Positions 17,927-26,923 are shown, numbered from the stretch's first letter. The stretch: DNA of 64,000 nt from Rossellomorea aquimaris (GCF_001877785.1 NZ_MINN01000085.1:248001-312000); one strand, 5' to 3'. A program made the numbers and translations. The notes: generated by a model from the sequence alone, not told the origin.

Positions 17927-18952
17927 ATGGATGAATTCAATAATACCTATCGCTTTTTACCCTATATATCAGAATTTAAACGTGATCAAGACTGGGTTAA
18001 ATTTCTACAGGGAATGGTTGATCATTACAATCAAGATAATATTACAAGAACCATCGCTTATCAAAGCTTTTTCCTTCACCACCCCGAAATCGAGTGGGCG
18101 TTTCTAGCTTCGATGGTCTCAAGGAACGCAGGATGGAATATGACCGATTTAGAAGGAAGGACGTTTAAGGCGCTGCTGAATCCCGAAACCAGGAAAAGTC
18201 TCTTTATGACATATGAAAGAGCCAATTGGGCAATTTTTCAGGATGCATTCCCTCAACTTCTTATCTATCATTATTCGACGTTGAATGAAGTGAAAATGTT
18301 TCATCTTTTAAAGGAATTTCATGTGTCTGAATTTATCCAGAAAGAATGGGAACAATTTTGGAAGCACAGGGATGGGGCGAAACTTGTGCAATCTCAAATT
18401 ATTAATGAGCAGAACCTTATACAGAAGCCGGTGATCGAGCATCCCGTATACAAAGAGAAGGTGTTCCGGTCGGGCTTGTTCTTCATTGAGGACCATCTCC
18501 ACTTTTGCTCTGTCGTGTTTCCGAACAGGAACGGCGATCTCTTCGGGGCAAGTGTGCATGATTTCAGGAATGTGGATGATCGTATTACATTGGGGAATAT
18601 CCTTTATCGAATATTGTTTCATGAAAAATACCATCCAGCTTTTTATGATTTTGCCATCAATGTAAATCCAACGGGATCAAGGAGGGATTATGAGGGTTTT
18701 TGTGCACCTGAACTTGCGAGGACAAATACCCCCGCGCTGAAGGATGTGTATGATAACGTCAATCACCATTGGGACATCACGGAAGACTGGTCAAGCGCCG
18801 CTAAGGTGAAGAATTCATGGTATAGGAAGGCTGAACTGCCTGAGGAACCGCTCATGACAAAATGGTTCTTCCGGAAACAAGGACAAATGAAGAAGGTGGC
18901 GCGTCTGAAATCCTTGTTAATGAAAAAGAAAAAAACTGCGGGCAATTATTGA
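17927..18952 (+). CDS. yppC: DUF2515 family protein YppC
   Basis: 341 residues, soluble. It is recognised as YppC by its divergent position next to recU and by its start, FLPYISEFKRDQDWVKFL. It shows no known catalytic motif; conserved-looking Trp- and His-rich stretches include EIEWAFLASMVSRNAGWNMTDLEG. The ribosome site aaaggag precedes ATG 17927. The stop codon falls inside the loop of the downstream terminator. Function unknown. Confidence 0.8.
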   Translation: MDEFNNTYRFLPYISEFKRDQDWVKFLQGMVDHYNQDNITRTIAYQSFFLHHPEIEWAFLASMVSRNAGWNMTDLEGRTFKALLNPETRKSLFMTYERANWAIFQDAFPQLLIYHYSTLNEVKMFHLLKEFHVSEFIQKEWEQFWKHRDGAKLVQSQIINEQNLIQKPVIEHPVYKEKVFRSGLFFIEDHLHFCSVVFPNRNGDLFGASVHDFRNVDDRITLGNILYRILFHEKYHPAFYDFAINVNPTGSRRDYEGFCAPELARTNTPALKDVYDNVNHHWDITEDWSSAAKVKNSWYRKAELPEEPLMTKWFFRKQGQMKKVARLKSLLMKKKKTAGNY

Positions 18953-18965
18953 ACCGGCAGTTTTT
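18930..18965. terminator. bidirectional terminator shared by yppC and sspM
   Basis: aaaaactgc (18931-18939) pairs with gcagttttt (18957-18965), with T-runs readable on both strands; the yppC stop codon lies in the loop. Confidence 0.8.
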
Positions 18966-19001
18966 CATATGAAAGGCTGAACGAGCCGCCTTTGCATTTT
19001 G

Positions 19002-19115
19002 TTAAGTAGAAGGTCTGTTTTCGCCTTCCAGTTTTGGGTTGCCTTTTGATGCTTTTGTTTGATGCTGGTTGGTTTCAGCAGGCTGTTTTGTGTTTTTGTT
19101 ATTTTGTGTTTTCAT
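19002..19115 (-). CDS. sspM: small acid-soluble spore protein M (SspM-like)
   Basis: 37 residues, polar and basic, beginning MKTQNNKNTKQPAE and ending in LEGENRPST. The NRPST ending and the length match B. subtilis SspM, which lies in the same neighbourhood. A strong cggaggtg ribosome site precedes the ATG at 19115. The product is a minor forespore protein thought to bind DNA or fill the core. It is convergent with yppC and shares its terminator. Confidence 0.82.
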   Translation of the reverse strand: MKTQNNKNTKQPAETNQHQTKASKGNPKLEGENRPST

Positions 19116-19303
19116 AAGAACACCTCCGCTGTTATTATTTGAGCTCTCTTCAGTTTTATTCAGGGGCTGTCGAAAAATAATGGGGCGGTTGTCCTAAATG
19201 CACTTTCTTTGACGAAACGCTTCTAGTTTTGTCATGAGGGAAGGGAATGCTTTTTATAAAGAGAATTCTTTACTTAAATCCAAAAAAGCCGGGGGGAAGA
19301 AAT

Positions 19304-19549
19304 ATGCTTCCAAAGCAAGATATTATGTTGAAATTAGCTGAAATTGAGGAAAGCCTGAACCAGCTCGAACAAAGCATTTATGATCGAATTTCAATGGAAG
19401 AAAGGGCTGAAGAATCGAGACTGGCTGGAAAAATCGAAGACCTGGAATGCAAGGTGGCAGCAGCCGAGAGCAGGGCGGAAACTTTCCACAATAGAAGAGA
19501 ACATTCATTTGCGGCCCGAAAGCTTGAATTATCGTATAAGACATCATAA
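19304..19549 (+). CDS. small coiled-coil protein in the yppD position
   Basis: 81 residues, rich in Glu, Lys, Arg and Leu, with heptad-like spacing through LKLAEIEESLNQLEQSIYDR and a predicted single helix across about 1-65. The start ATG 19304 follows ggggggaag; the frame opens earlier but without a ribosome site. Its position before yppE corresponds to yppD in B. subtilis, but I cannot confirm the homology by sequence. Function unknown. Confidence 0.6.
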   Translation: MLPKQDIMLKLAEIEESLNQLEQSIYDRISMEERAEESRLAGKIEDLECKVAAAESRAETFHNRREHSFAARKLELSYKTS

Positions 19550-19617
19550 ACTTACTATTATAAGTAGCATTTTATTGCTACTTTTTATTTTTGTCTTACC
19601 CTGTTTGGAGGTTAAAT

Positions 19618-19983
19618 ATGAAAGAGTTGATTTCTGTGACTGAAGATTTGATTGCTTTAGTCGAAAAGATGATGGGTGAATACAAAAGACGCCGGGAAAC
19701 AGGGGAGAAAGGTGACTTCTATAAGGAAGTCAAACCATTTGCAGATGAAGTCAAAGACAGAAATGACAAGTGGAAGGAACTTTCCCTAAGCTGGATCGAA
19801 ACGGAGCGGCCAAAGTATCTTCACCCGCCACAGGTCTTGAATACATACGACAATATTGAAATGCTGTCTGTGCATTGTTTCTTTCCTGAATCGAGTTATA
19901 ACAGGTTTATCAGTCATCATCAATCTGTCCGCTATGTACTGCAAACCATTCTGGATAATCTGTCCGATGAAACCGATGAATAA
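19618..19983 (+). CDS. yppE: DUF1798 family protein YppE
   Basis: 121 residues, helical and acidic. ATG 19618 is chosen because tttggagg stands 7 bases upstream and the length then matches YppE (about 123). It has a PKYLHPPQVLNTYDNIEMLSVHCF segment that I associate with the family. It probably forms a helical bundle; no enzymatic motif is seen. It follows the yppD-position gene in the same direction. Confidence 0.75.
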   Translation: MKELISVTEDLIALVEKMMGEYKRRRETGEKGDFYKEVKPFADEVKDRNDKWKELSLSWIETERPKYLHPPQVLNTYDNIEMLSVHCFFPESSYNRFISHHQSVRYVLQTILDNLSDETDE

Positions 19984-19990
19984 GAATAAA

Positions 19991-20013
19991 AAGGGGCTTC
20001 CTGCTGGAAGCCC
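19991..20013 (-). terminator. terminator of yppF
   Basis: ggcttcc/ggaagcc hairpin (19994-20001 with 20006-20013) whose T-run (from aaaaa at 19988-19992) is on the minus strand only. Confidence 0.75.
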
Positions 20014-20023
20014 TGAATCATAC

Positions 20024-20206
20024 TTATAATGAGGGAACGGCGTGACCGTAGCTCAGATTGATTTCCCTTACGAGTTCTTTATAATTTTGCAGAGAAATTT
20101 CATTAGAAATGTATAGTTTTTTTGTTAACATGAGGAGCTCCAGGCCATCGGCTGACTGCTGCTGTTTTTGACTCTCAAACTGTTTTAACAATTCACTAAA
20201 GTTCAT
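20024..20206 (-). CDS. yppF: small YppF-like protein
   Basis: 60 residues starting MNFSELLKQFESQKQQQSADG. The ATG at 20206 is preceded by cgggaggaat; a longer frame from 20248 lacks a ribosome site. Length and position agree with YppF. It is amphipathic and soluble, with no motif to suggest a function. Confidence 0.72.
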   Translation of the reverse strand: MNFSELLKQFESQKQQQSADGLELLMLTKKLYISNEISLQNYKELVREINLSYGHAVPSL

Positions 20207-20407
20207 ATAAATTCCTCCCGATACTTTCAAGTTTTTATCCTTCTTCATTCATTATCCTAACATAGAAAACGTTTTCTTTAAGTTGTTAGAATAATGTAAC
20301 TTCCGACATTATTTGTGGTTTTTGTCGAAAGAAAATGATATGTTCATTCACCGTATGACCCAGACTTTCATATTGTGTAGTAACCGAAAAATGGGAGGGG
20401 GCTAAGT

Positions 20408-20878
20408 ATGAATTCATATCGTTATCAAACTCGTTATCAGACACCGTATTTTCCTTATCCAAATCCACATCAGGCTGCTAATCAATATATGGTTCCTTTA
20501 CCAAACTTGCCTATGCAGGGAGAAGGTCAGTACTATACTTCGCCAGTTCAGTATTCACCCGAATCTGTGCGCCCGAACGATCAAATGTACCAGACTGGTT
20601 ACACGAATCCATATTTTGAAAATCCTCTTCAACATGAAGAATATAATCCCTATCAGATGAAAGCAATGCAGCAGCAGGAATACGCTAATCCATATCCAAA
20701 GGCATCCTTTATGGCGAAACCTTCCAAATCCGGAGTGGGCAGCATCATGAACTCGTTCAAGTCCCAGGACGGCTCATTCGATTTCAACAAAGCAATGAAT
20801 ACTGCAGGGCAAATGATGGGCGCAGTAAACCAGGTTTCTTCACTTGTGAAAGGGCTTGGCGGTATATTCAAGATATAA
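20408..20878 (+). CDS. yppG: YppG-like Pro/Gln/Tyr-rich protein (coat-like)
   Basis: 156 residues. The first ~95 are of low complexity, rich in Tyr, Pro, Gln and Asn (MNSYRYQTRYQTPYFPYPN...); the last ~55 form the conserved YppG end, with SGVGSIMNSFKSQDGSFDFNKAMNTAGQMM and VSSLVKGLGGIF. The composition is typical of spore coat or inner-coat proteins, and the family is restricted to spore formers. The ribosome site gggaggggg precedes the ATG. A CATATTGTG element about 45 bases upstream hints at a sporulation promoter, but weakly. Confidence 0.78.
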   Translation: MNSYRYQTRYQTPYFPYPNPHQAANQYMVPLPNLPMQGEGQYYTSPVQYSPESVRPNDQMYQTGYTNPYFENPLQHEEYNPYQMKAMQQQEYANPYPKASFMAKPSKSGVGSIMNSFKSQDGSFDFNKAMNTAGQMMGAVNQVSSLVKGLGGIFKI

Positions 20879-20884
20879 AAATAT

Positions 20885-20920
20885 AACAAAAAGAGCAGCT
20901 GAGGCGCTGCTCTTTTTGTT
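20885..20920. terminator. bidirectional terminator between yppG and the Hsp20 gene
   Basis: Perfect 15-base arms aacaaaaagagcagc / gctgctctttttgtt around a 6-base loop. Confidence 0.9.
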
Positions 20921-20953
20921 ATTTCTTCAGTCAGGTTTCTTACATACATCATT

Positions 20954-21418
20954 TTAATCAATGCTGATTCTTTTTCCGGATTGCTTCTCCACTTTTATTT
21001 GCAGTAATCCGTCCTTATAAGAAGCTTTAACATTTTTTTCATTTACTACTGATGGAAACGGGATGGTACGGCTGCTTCTGTTCATCGTCTGTTTTCTTTT
21101 AATTACTTGGCTTTTTGTATTTTCCTCAGAATATAGTTCCATATTGATTACAGTGATGGTGACAAAGTTAGGGAATACCTCCAGGTTTATTTGTTCTTTT
21201 TTAACGCCAGGCAATTCTGCCGTAATCAGGTAATAGTCATCATTTTCTTTAAAATCAACAGGAAAGGAATTGAATGGGTTTGAGGCAGAGGTAAAGAAGT
21301 CATCAATACTCTGCAGCATGCCCCTCATAGGTTTTTCGTGAAAGAATTCATTCATTGACTGCATCAGGTCTCCAAACCCGTTTTTCTTTGATGGGTCATT
21401 TGAAAAATGGCTGTGCAT
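20954..21418 (-). CDS. Hsp20/alpha-crystallin family small heat shock protein
   Basis: 154 residues. A variable N-terminal arm (about 1-55) precedes an alpha-crystallin domain: DDYYLITAELPGVKKEQINLEVFPN near 61-84, with the family's A-x-L-P-G motif, and DGLLQIKVEKQ near the end. Such proteins hold unfolded substrates; in Bacillus some (CotM, CotP) are coat proteins, so a sporulation role is possible. A strong aaaggagat ribosome site precedes the start. It is convergent with yppG. Confidence 0.85.
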   Translation of the reverse strand: MHSHFSNDPSKKNGFGDLMQSMNEFFHEKPMRGMLQSIDDFFTSASNPFNSFPVDFKENDDYYLITAELPGVKKEQINLEVFPNFVTITVINMELYSEENTKSQVIKRKQTMNRSSRTIPFPSVVNEKNVKASYKDGLLQIKVEKQSGKRISID

Positions 21419-21559
21419 GGAAGGTATCTCCTTTCGGTCAGGTCAGATCTTTTCATATTAATGTATGAACTGATTGTGCAATTGTGCCTATCTCACCTTT
21501 GTTTAAAATCATGTCACCCGAGGAAAAGTAATAAGAAATTCCACAAAGGGGGAAATGGT

Positions 21560-22348
21560 ATGCAAAGGCAGCACATTGGAGGGTTCGATCTGGCTTATCA
21601 AGACCGGGGTGAAGGGGAGGAGACTGTGATCCTGCTTCATGGATTCTGCGGCAGTTCTTCATATTGGCAGGAAGTGGTTCCTTTACTTGACTCCTGCCGT
21701 GTAATAACAATCGATCTCAGAGGACACGGCCAATCGGGAATAAGTGACTCTGCATTCACTATTGAAGATATGGCGAAAGACATCAATTATTTCATGGATC
21801 AGAAGCAATTGGAAAATGTCTATTTATTCGGTCATTCGCTTGGCGGATATATTACGCTCGCATTTGCAGAATTATTTAAGGGAAAATTAAAAGGATACGG
21901 GCTTATCCATTCCACCGCTTTTGCCGACAGTGAGGAAGCAAAAAAAAATCGGCTGTCCTCCATTGAAAAGATCAAGAAAGAGGGGATGCATTCATTTGTG
22001 GATGATCTAGTTCCAAATCTTTTCAACCCCGAGAGACAACAGGAACTAAAAGAAAAAATACATGCTGCGAAAGAGATAGGGTATGAAACCAGCCCGATCG
22101 GAGCCATTCAAACCCTTAAAGCAATGAGGGACAGAACAGATCGTTCGGATGTTTTGAAAAACAGCAATCTCCCTATCCTTCTTATAGCAGGAGAGCATGA
22201 CGGGGTCATCCCTAAAGAGAGAGTATTCATCCACGAAGCGCCGCATATTCATTCGGAAGTCCTTCCCGAATCAGGACACATGGGCCTCTTCGAAGAACCG
22301 GAAAAACTTGCGTATATTTTAAAAGAGTATATTGTTAACCACCAATGA
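21560..22348 (+). CDS. alpha/beta hydrolase
   Basis: 262 residues. Canonical features: the oxyanion segment ILLHGFCGSSSYW (about 24-36), nucleophile Ser93 in GHSLGG, acidic residue in AGEHDGVIP, and the C-terminal histidine in SGHMGLFEEP. It resembles MenH/enol-lactonase-type hydrolases, but the substrate cannot be inferred. The frame extends 51 codons further upstream; ATG 21560 is chosen because aaagggggaa lies just before it. No operon partner; family R copy 3 follows. Confidence 0.85.
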   Translation: MQRQHIGGFDLAYQDRGEGEETVILLHGFCGSSSYWQEVVPLLDSCRVITIDLRGHGQSGISDSAFTIEDMAKDINYFMDQKQLENVYLFGHSLGGYITLAFAELFKGKLKGYGLIHSTAFADSEEAKKNRLSSIEKIKKEGMHSFVDDLVPNLFNPERQQELKEKIHAAKEIGYETSPIGAIQTLKAMRDRTDRSDVLKNSNLPILLIAGEHDGVIPKERVFIHEAPHIHSEVLPESGHMGLFEEPEKLAYILKEYIVNHQ

Positions 22349-22360
22349 TGACTAATTTGT

Positions 22361-22605
22361 TCCAGCAGTTGATTGGAGTGCAAGACGAAGACTCCTGCGG
22401 GAGAAGTGGCCAATCAGAAAAGCGGAAGGGCTTTGAAGAGAGGCGGGTGGCATAAGACGAATTGGCCTGGAAGGCGTTCTTTGCCTTCTTGGTCGATTTT
22501 GCTTATGAGATGTGCCTCTAAGCCCTGCAGCTGGACATGTGAGACCCCGGAGGCTCACGGGTAACCCGCGGAAAGCGTAGTCTTGCACGGAAATCAACTG
22601 CGGCA
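22361..22605 (+). repeat. family R copy 3 interrupted by a family H element
   Basis: Left R part 22361-22414 and right R part 22537-22605 form a standard R hairpin with perfect outer arms gcagttgatt / aatcaactgc. Between them lies a family H element at 22415-22536 (cagaaaagcgg ... gctggac). It is inserted between ggccaat and atgtgagacc, that is, at the R position gctaat|gtgagacc. The H inner arms here are aattggcc / ggtcgatt, with G-U pairs. The R apical loop after the insertion is shortened. Confidence 0.87.
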
Positions 22606-22704
22606 TTATATTGGGTGAAAATGATAACGGCGAAGAAATTCGTCATTTTTTTATTTTTACATTCGAACATAGATTCGCTAAAATGGTCTTTAGAGGTGAA
22701 GAAG

Positions 22705-25005
22705 ATGTTTAAGAAAAACAACCTTCAGGAACTAATCGAGAAATTCAAGAAAGACGACCAATTCAACAAACAAATCATACATTGGCATACAATAGATGAA
22801 AAACCTGCAAAGTATACAGAAATCCCTGAAATGATCGATGAAAGGATAAAGACAGCGCTGAGAGGAAGAGGGATCGAAAAGCTTTACAGCCATCAGCGTG
22901 ATGCATTCCGGCTGGCGATGGAAGGAAAAAGTTTCACAGCCGTAACGCCGACCGCTTCGGGTAAGACCCTGTGCTATAACATGCCCGTTCTGCAAACGAT
23001 CATGGACGATCCGAATGCCAGGGCACTCTATATTTTTCCGACTAAAGCCCTTGCCCAGGATCAGAAAAGTGAGCTGAATGAAATCATCTCCGAAGCCGGT
23101 GCCTCCATCAACAGTTATACATACGACGGGGACACATCGGCAAATATCAGGCAAAAAGTAAGAAAAGCCGGTCATATCGTCATCACCAACCCGGACATGC
23201 TGCATTCCGCGATACTTCCTCATCATACAAAATGGGTATCACTATTTGAAAACCTTAAATATGTAATTATTGATGAGCTCCATATCTACAGGGGGGTATT
23301 CGGTTCCCACGTAAGCAATGTCATCAGGAGACTGAAAAGGATCTGCCGGTTTTATGGTGCTTCCCCTGTATTCATCTGCACTTCGGCAACCATTGCGAAT
23401 CCCAGGGAATTATCAGAGCACCTGACTGGATCTGACATGGAACTGATTGATAAAAACGGGGCACCGAGCGCAAAAAAGCATTTTGTCTTTTACAATCCGC
23501 CGATTGTCAATAAACCGTTGAATATAAGAAGAAGTGCGACCCTGGAGGTGAGGAGGATTGCAGGAGAACTGTTGAGGAATAAAATCCAGACCATTGTATT
23601 CGCCCGCAGCCGGGTGCGGGTGGAGATCATCCTCACGTATTTGCAGGAATTGGTGAAGGGTCAATTAGGTGCAAAATCGATTCGCGGATACAGGGGGGGT
23701 TATCTTCCAACCCAGCGGAGGGAAATTGAAAAGGGCCTGAGATCTGGGGATATATATGGTGTTGTCAGTACAAATGCTCTTGAGCTGGGTGTGGACATCG
23801 GACAGCTTCAGGTTTGTATCATGACAGGTTACCCGGGGACGATTGCCAGCGCCTGGCAGCAGGCGGGTAGGGCCGGCAGGAGACACGGCGAATCACTGGT
23901 GATCATGGTGGCAAGCTCAAGTCCGTTGGATCAGTTCATCATAGATCATCCCGATTACTTCTTTGATCAAACACCTGAAACAGCCAGGATCAATCCTGAT
24001 AATTTGATCATCCTGATCGACCACCTTAAATGCGCTGCCTATGAATTGCCTTTCAAAGAAGGGGAACAATTCGGTTCACACGATGTAGAGGATATTCTTG
24101 AATTCCTCGCAGAAGAGAGGCTTCTGCATAAGAACGGGGATAAATGGTATTGGATGAACGATGTCTTCCCGGCACATAATATCAGTCTTCGTTCCGCCTC
24201 TCAGGAAAATGTGATCATCATTGATCAAACCGATATTGCAGCAGTCAAGGTCATCGGGGAAATGGACCGGTTTTCAGCCATGACCCTGCTCCATGATGAA
24301 GCCATCTATCTGCATCAGGGAATTCAGTATCAGGTAGAGAAACTGGATTGGGAAGAAAAGAAGGCTTTCGTCAGGGAAGTGGACGTCGACTACTTTACCG
24401 ATGCCAACTTAGCCGTTCAGCTCAGGGTATTAGAAACAGACAAAGAACGGAATACGGGATTGTGCGAAACGGCATATGGGGATGTTACAGTTCAGGCGAT
24501 GGCCACCATTTTCAAGAAAATCAAGTTCGATACTCATGAAAATATCGGTTCGGGGCCAATCCATCTGCCCGAGGAAGAACTTCATACCAATTCCAGCTGG
24601 ATATCCCTGAACGACAGTTCCTCCTTTACGCAGGAACGCCTTGAGGAAGGGTTGATCGGTGCTGCACAGAGTTTAAAGTCCATCATTCCGCTTTACGTCA
24701 TGTGCGATCCGAGCGATATATTTGTGGTACCGCAGGTGAAAGCCGCGCATAATGAAAAACCGACGATCTTTATTTATGATAGATATCCGGGCGGAATCGG
24801 CTTAAGTGAAAAAGTATACGAGCAGATCGAGCAGATTCTTTCAGAAGCAAAAAGATTGATTGAAAACTGTCCGTGTCAGACGGGCTGCCCATCATGCATC
24901 GGAACGGAACATTCCATGAAAACGGCAAAAGCGGATACATTGAAGCTGCTTTCTTTATTCTTTGGTAAAAGCGGGGAGGGGGACCTGGGTGTCTCTAAAA
25001 AATAA
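22705..25005 (+). CDS. mrfA: MrfA (YprA)-type DEAD/DEAH helicase with DUF1998 zinc domain
   Basis: 766 residues. An SF2 helicase known in B. subtilis to act with MrfB in a mitomycin C repair pathway independent of UvrABC. Walker A TPTASGKT (Lys87), motif II IDELH near 189, SAT in CTSATIANP, the helicase C domain with GYRGGYLPTQRREIEKGLRSG and QQAGRAGRRHG, and the C-terminal metal-binding CPCQTGCPSCIG (about 722-733). ATG 22705 with agaggtg is preferred over the longer frame from 22615. It overlaps mrfB by 17 bases. Confidence 0.93.
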   Translation: MFKKNNLQELIEKFKKDDQFNKQIIHWHTIDEKPAKYTEIPEMIDERIKTALRGRGIEKLYSHQRDAFRLAMEGKSFTAVTPTASGKTLCYNMPVLQTIMDDPNARALYIFPTKALAQDQKSELNEIISEAGASINSYTYDGDTSANIRQKVRKAGHIVITNPDMLHSAILPHHTKWVSLFENLKYVIIDELHIYRGVFGSHVSNVIRRLKRICRFYGASPVFICTSATIANPRELSEHLTGSDMELIDKNGAPSAKKHFVFYNPPIVNKPLNIRRSATLEVRRIAGELLRNKIQTIVFARSRVRVEIILTYLQELVKGQLGAKSIRGYRGGYLPTQRREIEKGLRSGDIYGVVSTNALELGVDIGQLQVCIMTGYPGTIASAWQQAGRAGRRHGESLVIMVASSSPLDQFIIDHPDYFFDQTPETARINPDNLIILIDHLKCAAYELPFKEGEQFGSHDVEDILEFLAEERLLHKNGDKWYWMNDVFPAHNISLRSASQENVIIIDQTDIAAVKVIGEMDRFSAMTLLHDEAIYLHQGIQYQVEKLDWEEKKAFVREVDVDYFTDANLAVQLRVLETDKERNTGLCETAYGDVTVQAMATIFKKIKFDTHENIGSGPIHLPEEELHTNSSWISLNDSSSFTQERLEEGLIGAAQSLKSIIPLYVMCDPSDIFVVPQVKAAHNEKPTIFIYDRYPGGIGLSEKVYEQIEQILSEAKRLIENCPCQTGCPSCIGTEHSMKTAKADTLKLLSLFFGKSGEGDLGVSKK

Positions 25006-26260
25006 ATTGAACAGAATGAAAAAACATATTGTCAGGGAAGAGCCGGAAAACGTGAAGGAAAAAGCAGTCAATCTTGATATCGCGAATACGGATCTTCCAT
25101 TTAAAGAGATTTGGAAGGAACATGGGACGACGTCTTACTTTGTGGATGCTGATTTTTGCCTGGTAAGGGAAAAAAGGTACAATCTTCAGCATCAGCACGG
25201 AAAATATAAGTTCCAGGATCTTTTAAAGGCGGTGGACGCATGGCAGGATTTCAACGGCACCCATCCCTTATCCTGCAAAGGACTTTCACCCGGGGACCTG
25301 TTTTTCTTTGATACTGAAACGACGGGTTTGGGAGGGGGAGTCGGCAATACGATCTTCCTTCTCGGGCACGGCAGGATCGAAGGGGATGAAGTGGTCGTCA
25401 CCCAGCACTTCCTTCCCAGGCCCGGAAGCGAAATCCCCCTTTATCACAGCTTCCTGAAGCAAGTGGATTACAATGCTCTAGTCACCTACAACGGCAAAGC
25501 CTTTGATTGGCCGCAGGTCAGGACCAGGCATACGCTGATCAAAGAGCATGTCCCAAAACTCCCGTCTTTCGGACACTTCGATTTATATCACGGATCCAGA
25601 AGGCTTTTTAAGCATAAAATGGAGTCGGTGAAACTGATCAATGTGGAAAGGAAGGTGCTTGGCTTTGAACGAGTGGATGATGTACCCGGGTACCTTGCAC
25701 CGATGATTTATTTTGACTTCATTGAAAGACAGGATCCAGAAGGCATCTTGAGAGTCATGGAACATAATGAACTGGACATTCTTTCTTTGATCAGCTTATA
25801 CACGCATTTGACCTTTCAGCTGCTCGAAGTATCGGTGGCTTCCACAGATCAGGAAACCTTCGAGGCGGGCAGATGGCTTGAATATACCGGAAATAAGGAT
25901 ATGGCGAAAGAACGCTTTGAACATATCGTGAACGACAGAGGGGAAACCCATCTTGATGCCATTCATCATCTTGCCTTCCAATATAAAAAAGAAAAGGATT
26001 TCGATAAAGCAGCATCATTATGGGAGGGGATCTCAAGGAAGTGTCCGCTCCGGATGAAAACTGTCGTGCTTCAAGAATTGGCAAAAATCTATGAACATAA
26101 ACACAGGGACTATGTGACGGCCCTGGAGAAATGCCGGGAACTTGAAATGGTCTTAAGTGAAGACTGCACTGAGGAAGGGGTAAAAGCAAAAAGGCTGGAA
26201 AAGCTTTATAAAAGGATAAACCGCATCACCTTAAAGGTTGAGAGGAATCATTTAACTTGA
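24989..26260 (+). CDS. mrfB: MrfB (YprB)-type DnaQ-like exonuclease with TPR-like tail
   Basis: 423 residues from GTG 24989, placed 8 bases after ggaggggg and inside the end of mrfA. The exonuclease domain has the DEDD set: Asp108 and Glu110 in FFFDTETTGLGGG, VTYNGKAFDWPQV, and HNELDILSLISLY. The C-terminal ~130 residues are helical, with the TPR-like repeat pattern FEAGRWLEYTGNKDMAKERFEHI and AIHHLAFQYKKEKDFDKAASLWE. In B. subtilis MrfA and MrfB function in one pathway, and the overlap here fits co-translation. Confidence 0.92.
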   Translation: MSLKNKLNRMKKHIVREEPENVKEKAVNLDIANTDLPFKEIWKEHGTTSYFVDADFCLVREKRYNLQHQHGKYKFQDLLKAVDAWQDFNGTHPLSCKGLSPGDLFFFDTETTGLGGGVGNTIFLLGHGRIEGDEVVVTQHFLPRPGSEIPLYHSFLKQVDYNALVTYNGKAFDWPQVRTRHTLIKEHVPKLPSFGHFDLYHGSRRLFKHKMESVKLINVERKVLGFERVDDVPGYLAPMIYFDFIERQDPEGILRVMEHNELDILSLISLYTHLTFQLLEVSVASTDQETFEAGRWLEYTGNKDMAKERFEHIVNDRGETHLDAIHHLAFQYKKEKDFDKAASLWEGISRKCPLRMKTVVLQELAKIYEHKHRDYVTALEKCRELEMVLSEDCTEEGVKAKRLEKLYKRINRITLKVERNHLT

Positions 26261-26326
26261 TTTGAAAATATTTCTTTAAACTAGTAAAATATCGAAAATT
26301 TATGGTCCATTATCCTTATTTATATA

Positions 26327-26355
26327 TTGAGAATTTTCACAAGTAGATGTAAAAT
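26327..26355 (+). promoter_or_regulatory. sigma-A-type promoter of a small membrane peptide
   Basis: TTGAGA (26327-26332), a 17-base spacer, TAAAAT (26350-26355), 45 bases before the 26401 start. Confidence 0.55.
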
Positions 26356-26400
26356 GAATAATTGCGTGGAAATTATTTATGTTTAGATAGGATGATGAAA

Positions 26401-26496
26401 ATGTACCGTGCAATATTCGTTTTATTCTTTGTTGTCATAGGTTTAACTGCCTTTTTCTTTTCGAATTACTCTGAGACTCTTTACAGTTTTATGTAA
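26401..26496 (+). CDS. 31-residue single-pass membrane peptide
   Basis: The product begins MYRAIFVLFFVVIGLTAFFF and continues SNYSETLYSFM: one hydrophobic segment of about 18 residues after a short charged start, then a polar end. It has a plausible promoter (26327-26355) and a modest ribosome site, aggatgatgaaa. I do not recognise a family. It stands alone between mrfB and cotD. It is more likely a real microprotein than chance, given promoter, start and hydrophobic design, but it is unproven. Confidence 0.5.
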   Translation: MYRAIFVLFFVVIGLTAFFFSNYSETLYSFM

Positions 26497-26569
26497 AAGT
26501 AAAAAAGATCATATTCTTCCATAATTCAGCGTAATTCCCAAAACACTAAAAATAGGTATTTTCATTAGT

Positions 26570-26597
26570 ACATGTTCTCTATCCCTTTCATAGGCTA
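26570..26597 (+). promoter_or_regulatory. sigma-K-type promoter of cotD
   Basis: AC at 26570-26571, a 17-base gap, then CATAGGCTA (26589-26597), matching the CATAnnnTA -10 of mother-cell sigma-K promoters. It lies about 38 bases before the cotD ATG. B. subtilis cotD is known to depend on sigma-K and GerE. Confidence 0.6.
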
Positions 26598-26635
26598 TTA
26601 ATGTATCGAAAACATGATGAAAGGAGAACATGACT

Positions 26636-26923
26636 ATGTTTTGTAGACCAAGACCTAGACCCTGCCATGTGCTTCCCGCAGTTGTGCACCCAACCAAAAA
26701 CTGCGTAAACCAAACGTTCACCACTTATGAGGTGCCGCATATCCATCCGCAGCATACAACTACAGTAAACAATATCCAATATCAGCACAAGCATTACTTC
26801 CCTAAAACTCAATCCGCAGTGGACAGCGTGACAAACCAGCAATTCAATTGCGGCGGTGGACCAGGAGGACCGGGTGGACCAGGATTTGGCCCGCGCCCGC
26901 GCCCGCCATTCGGACCATATTAA
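26636..26923 (+). CDS. cotD: spore coat protein CotD
   Basis: 95 residues. An inner coat protein rich in His, Pro, Cys and Gly. It shares with B. subtilis CotD the run VHPTKNC...TFTTYEVPHIHPQHTTTVN and HKHYFPKTQS, then diverges into a GGPGGPGGPG...PRPRPP tail. ATG 26636 lies 9 bases after aaggag; the upstream ATG 26630 is too close to that site. A sigma-K-like promoter precedes it. Confidence 0.92.
   Translation: MFCRPRPRPCHVLPAVVHPTKNCVNQTFTTYEVPHIHPQHTTTVNNIQYQHKHYFPKTQSAVDSVTNQQFNCGGGPGGPGGPGFGPRPRPPFGPY

Noticed and set aside
22415-22536. Insertion sequence with transposase
   Set aside because: The inserted element is only ~122 bp and has no coding capacity; it is called a family H repeat.
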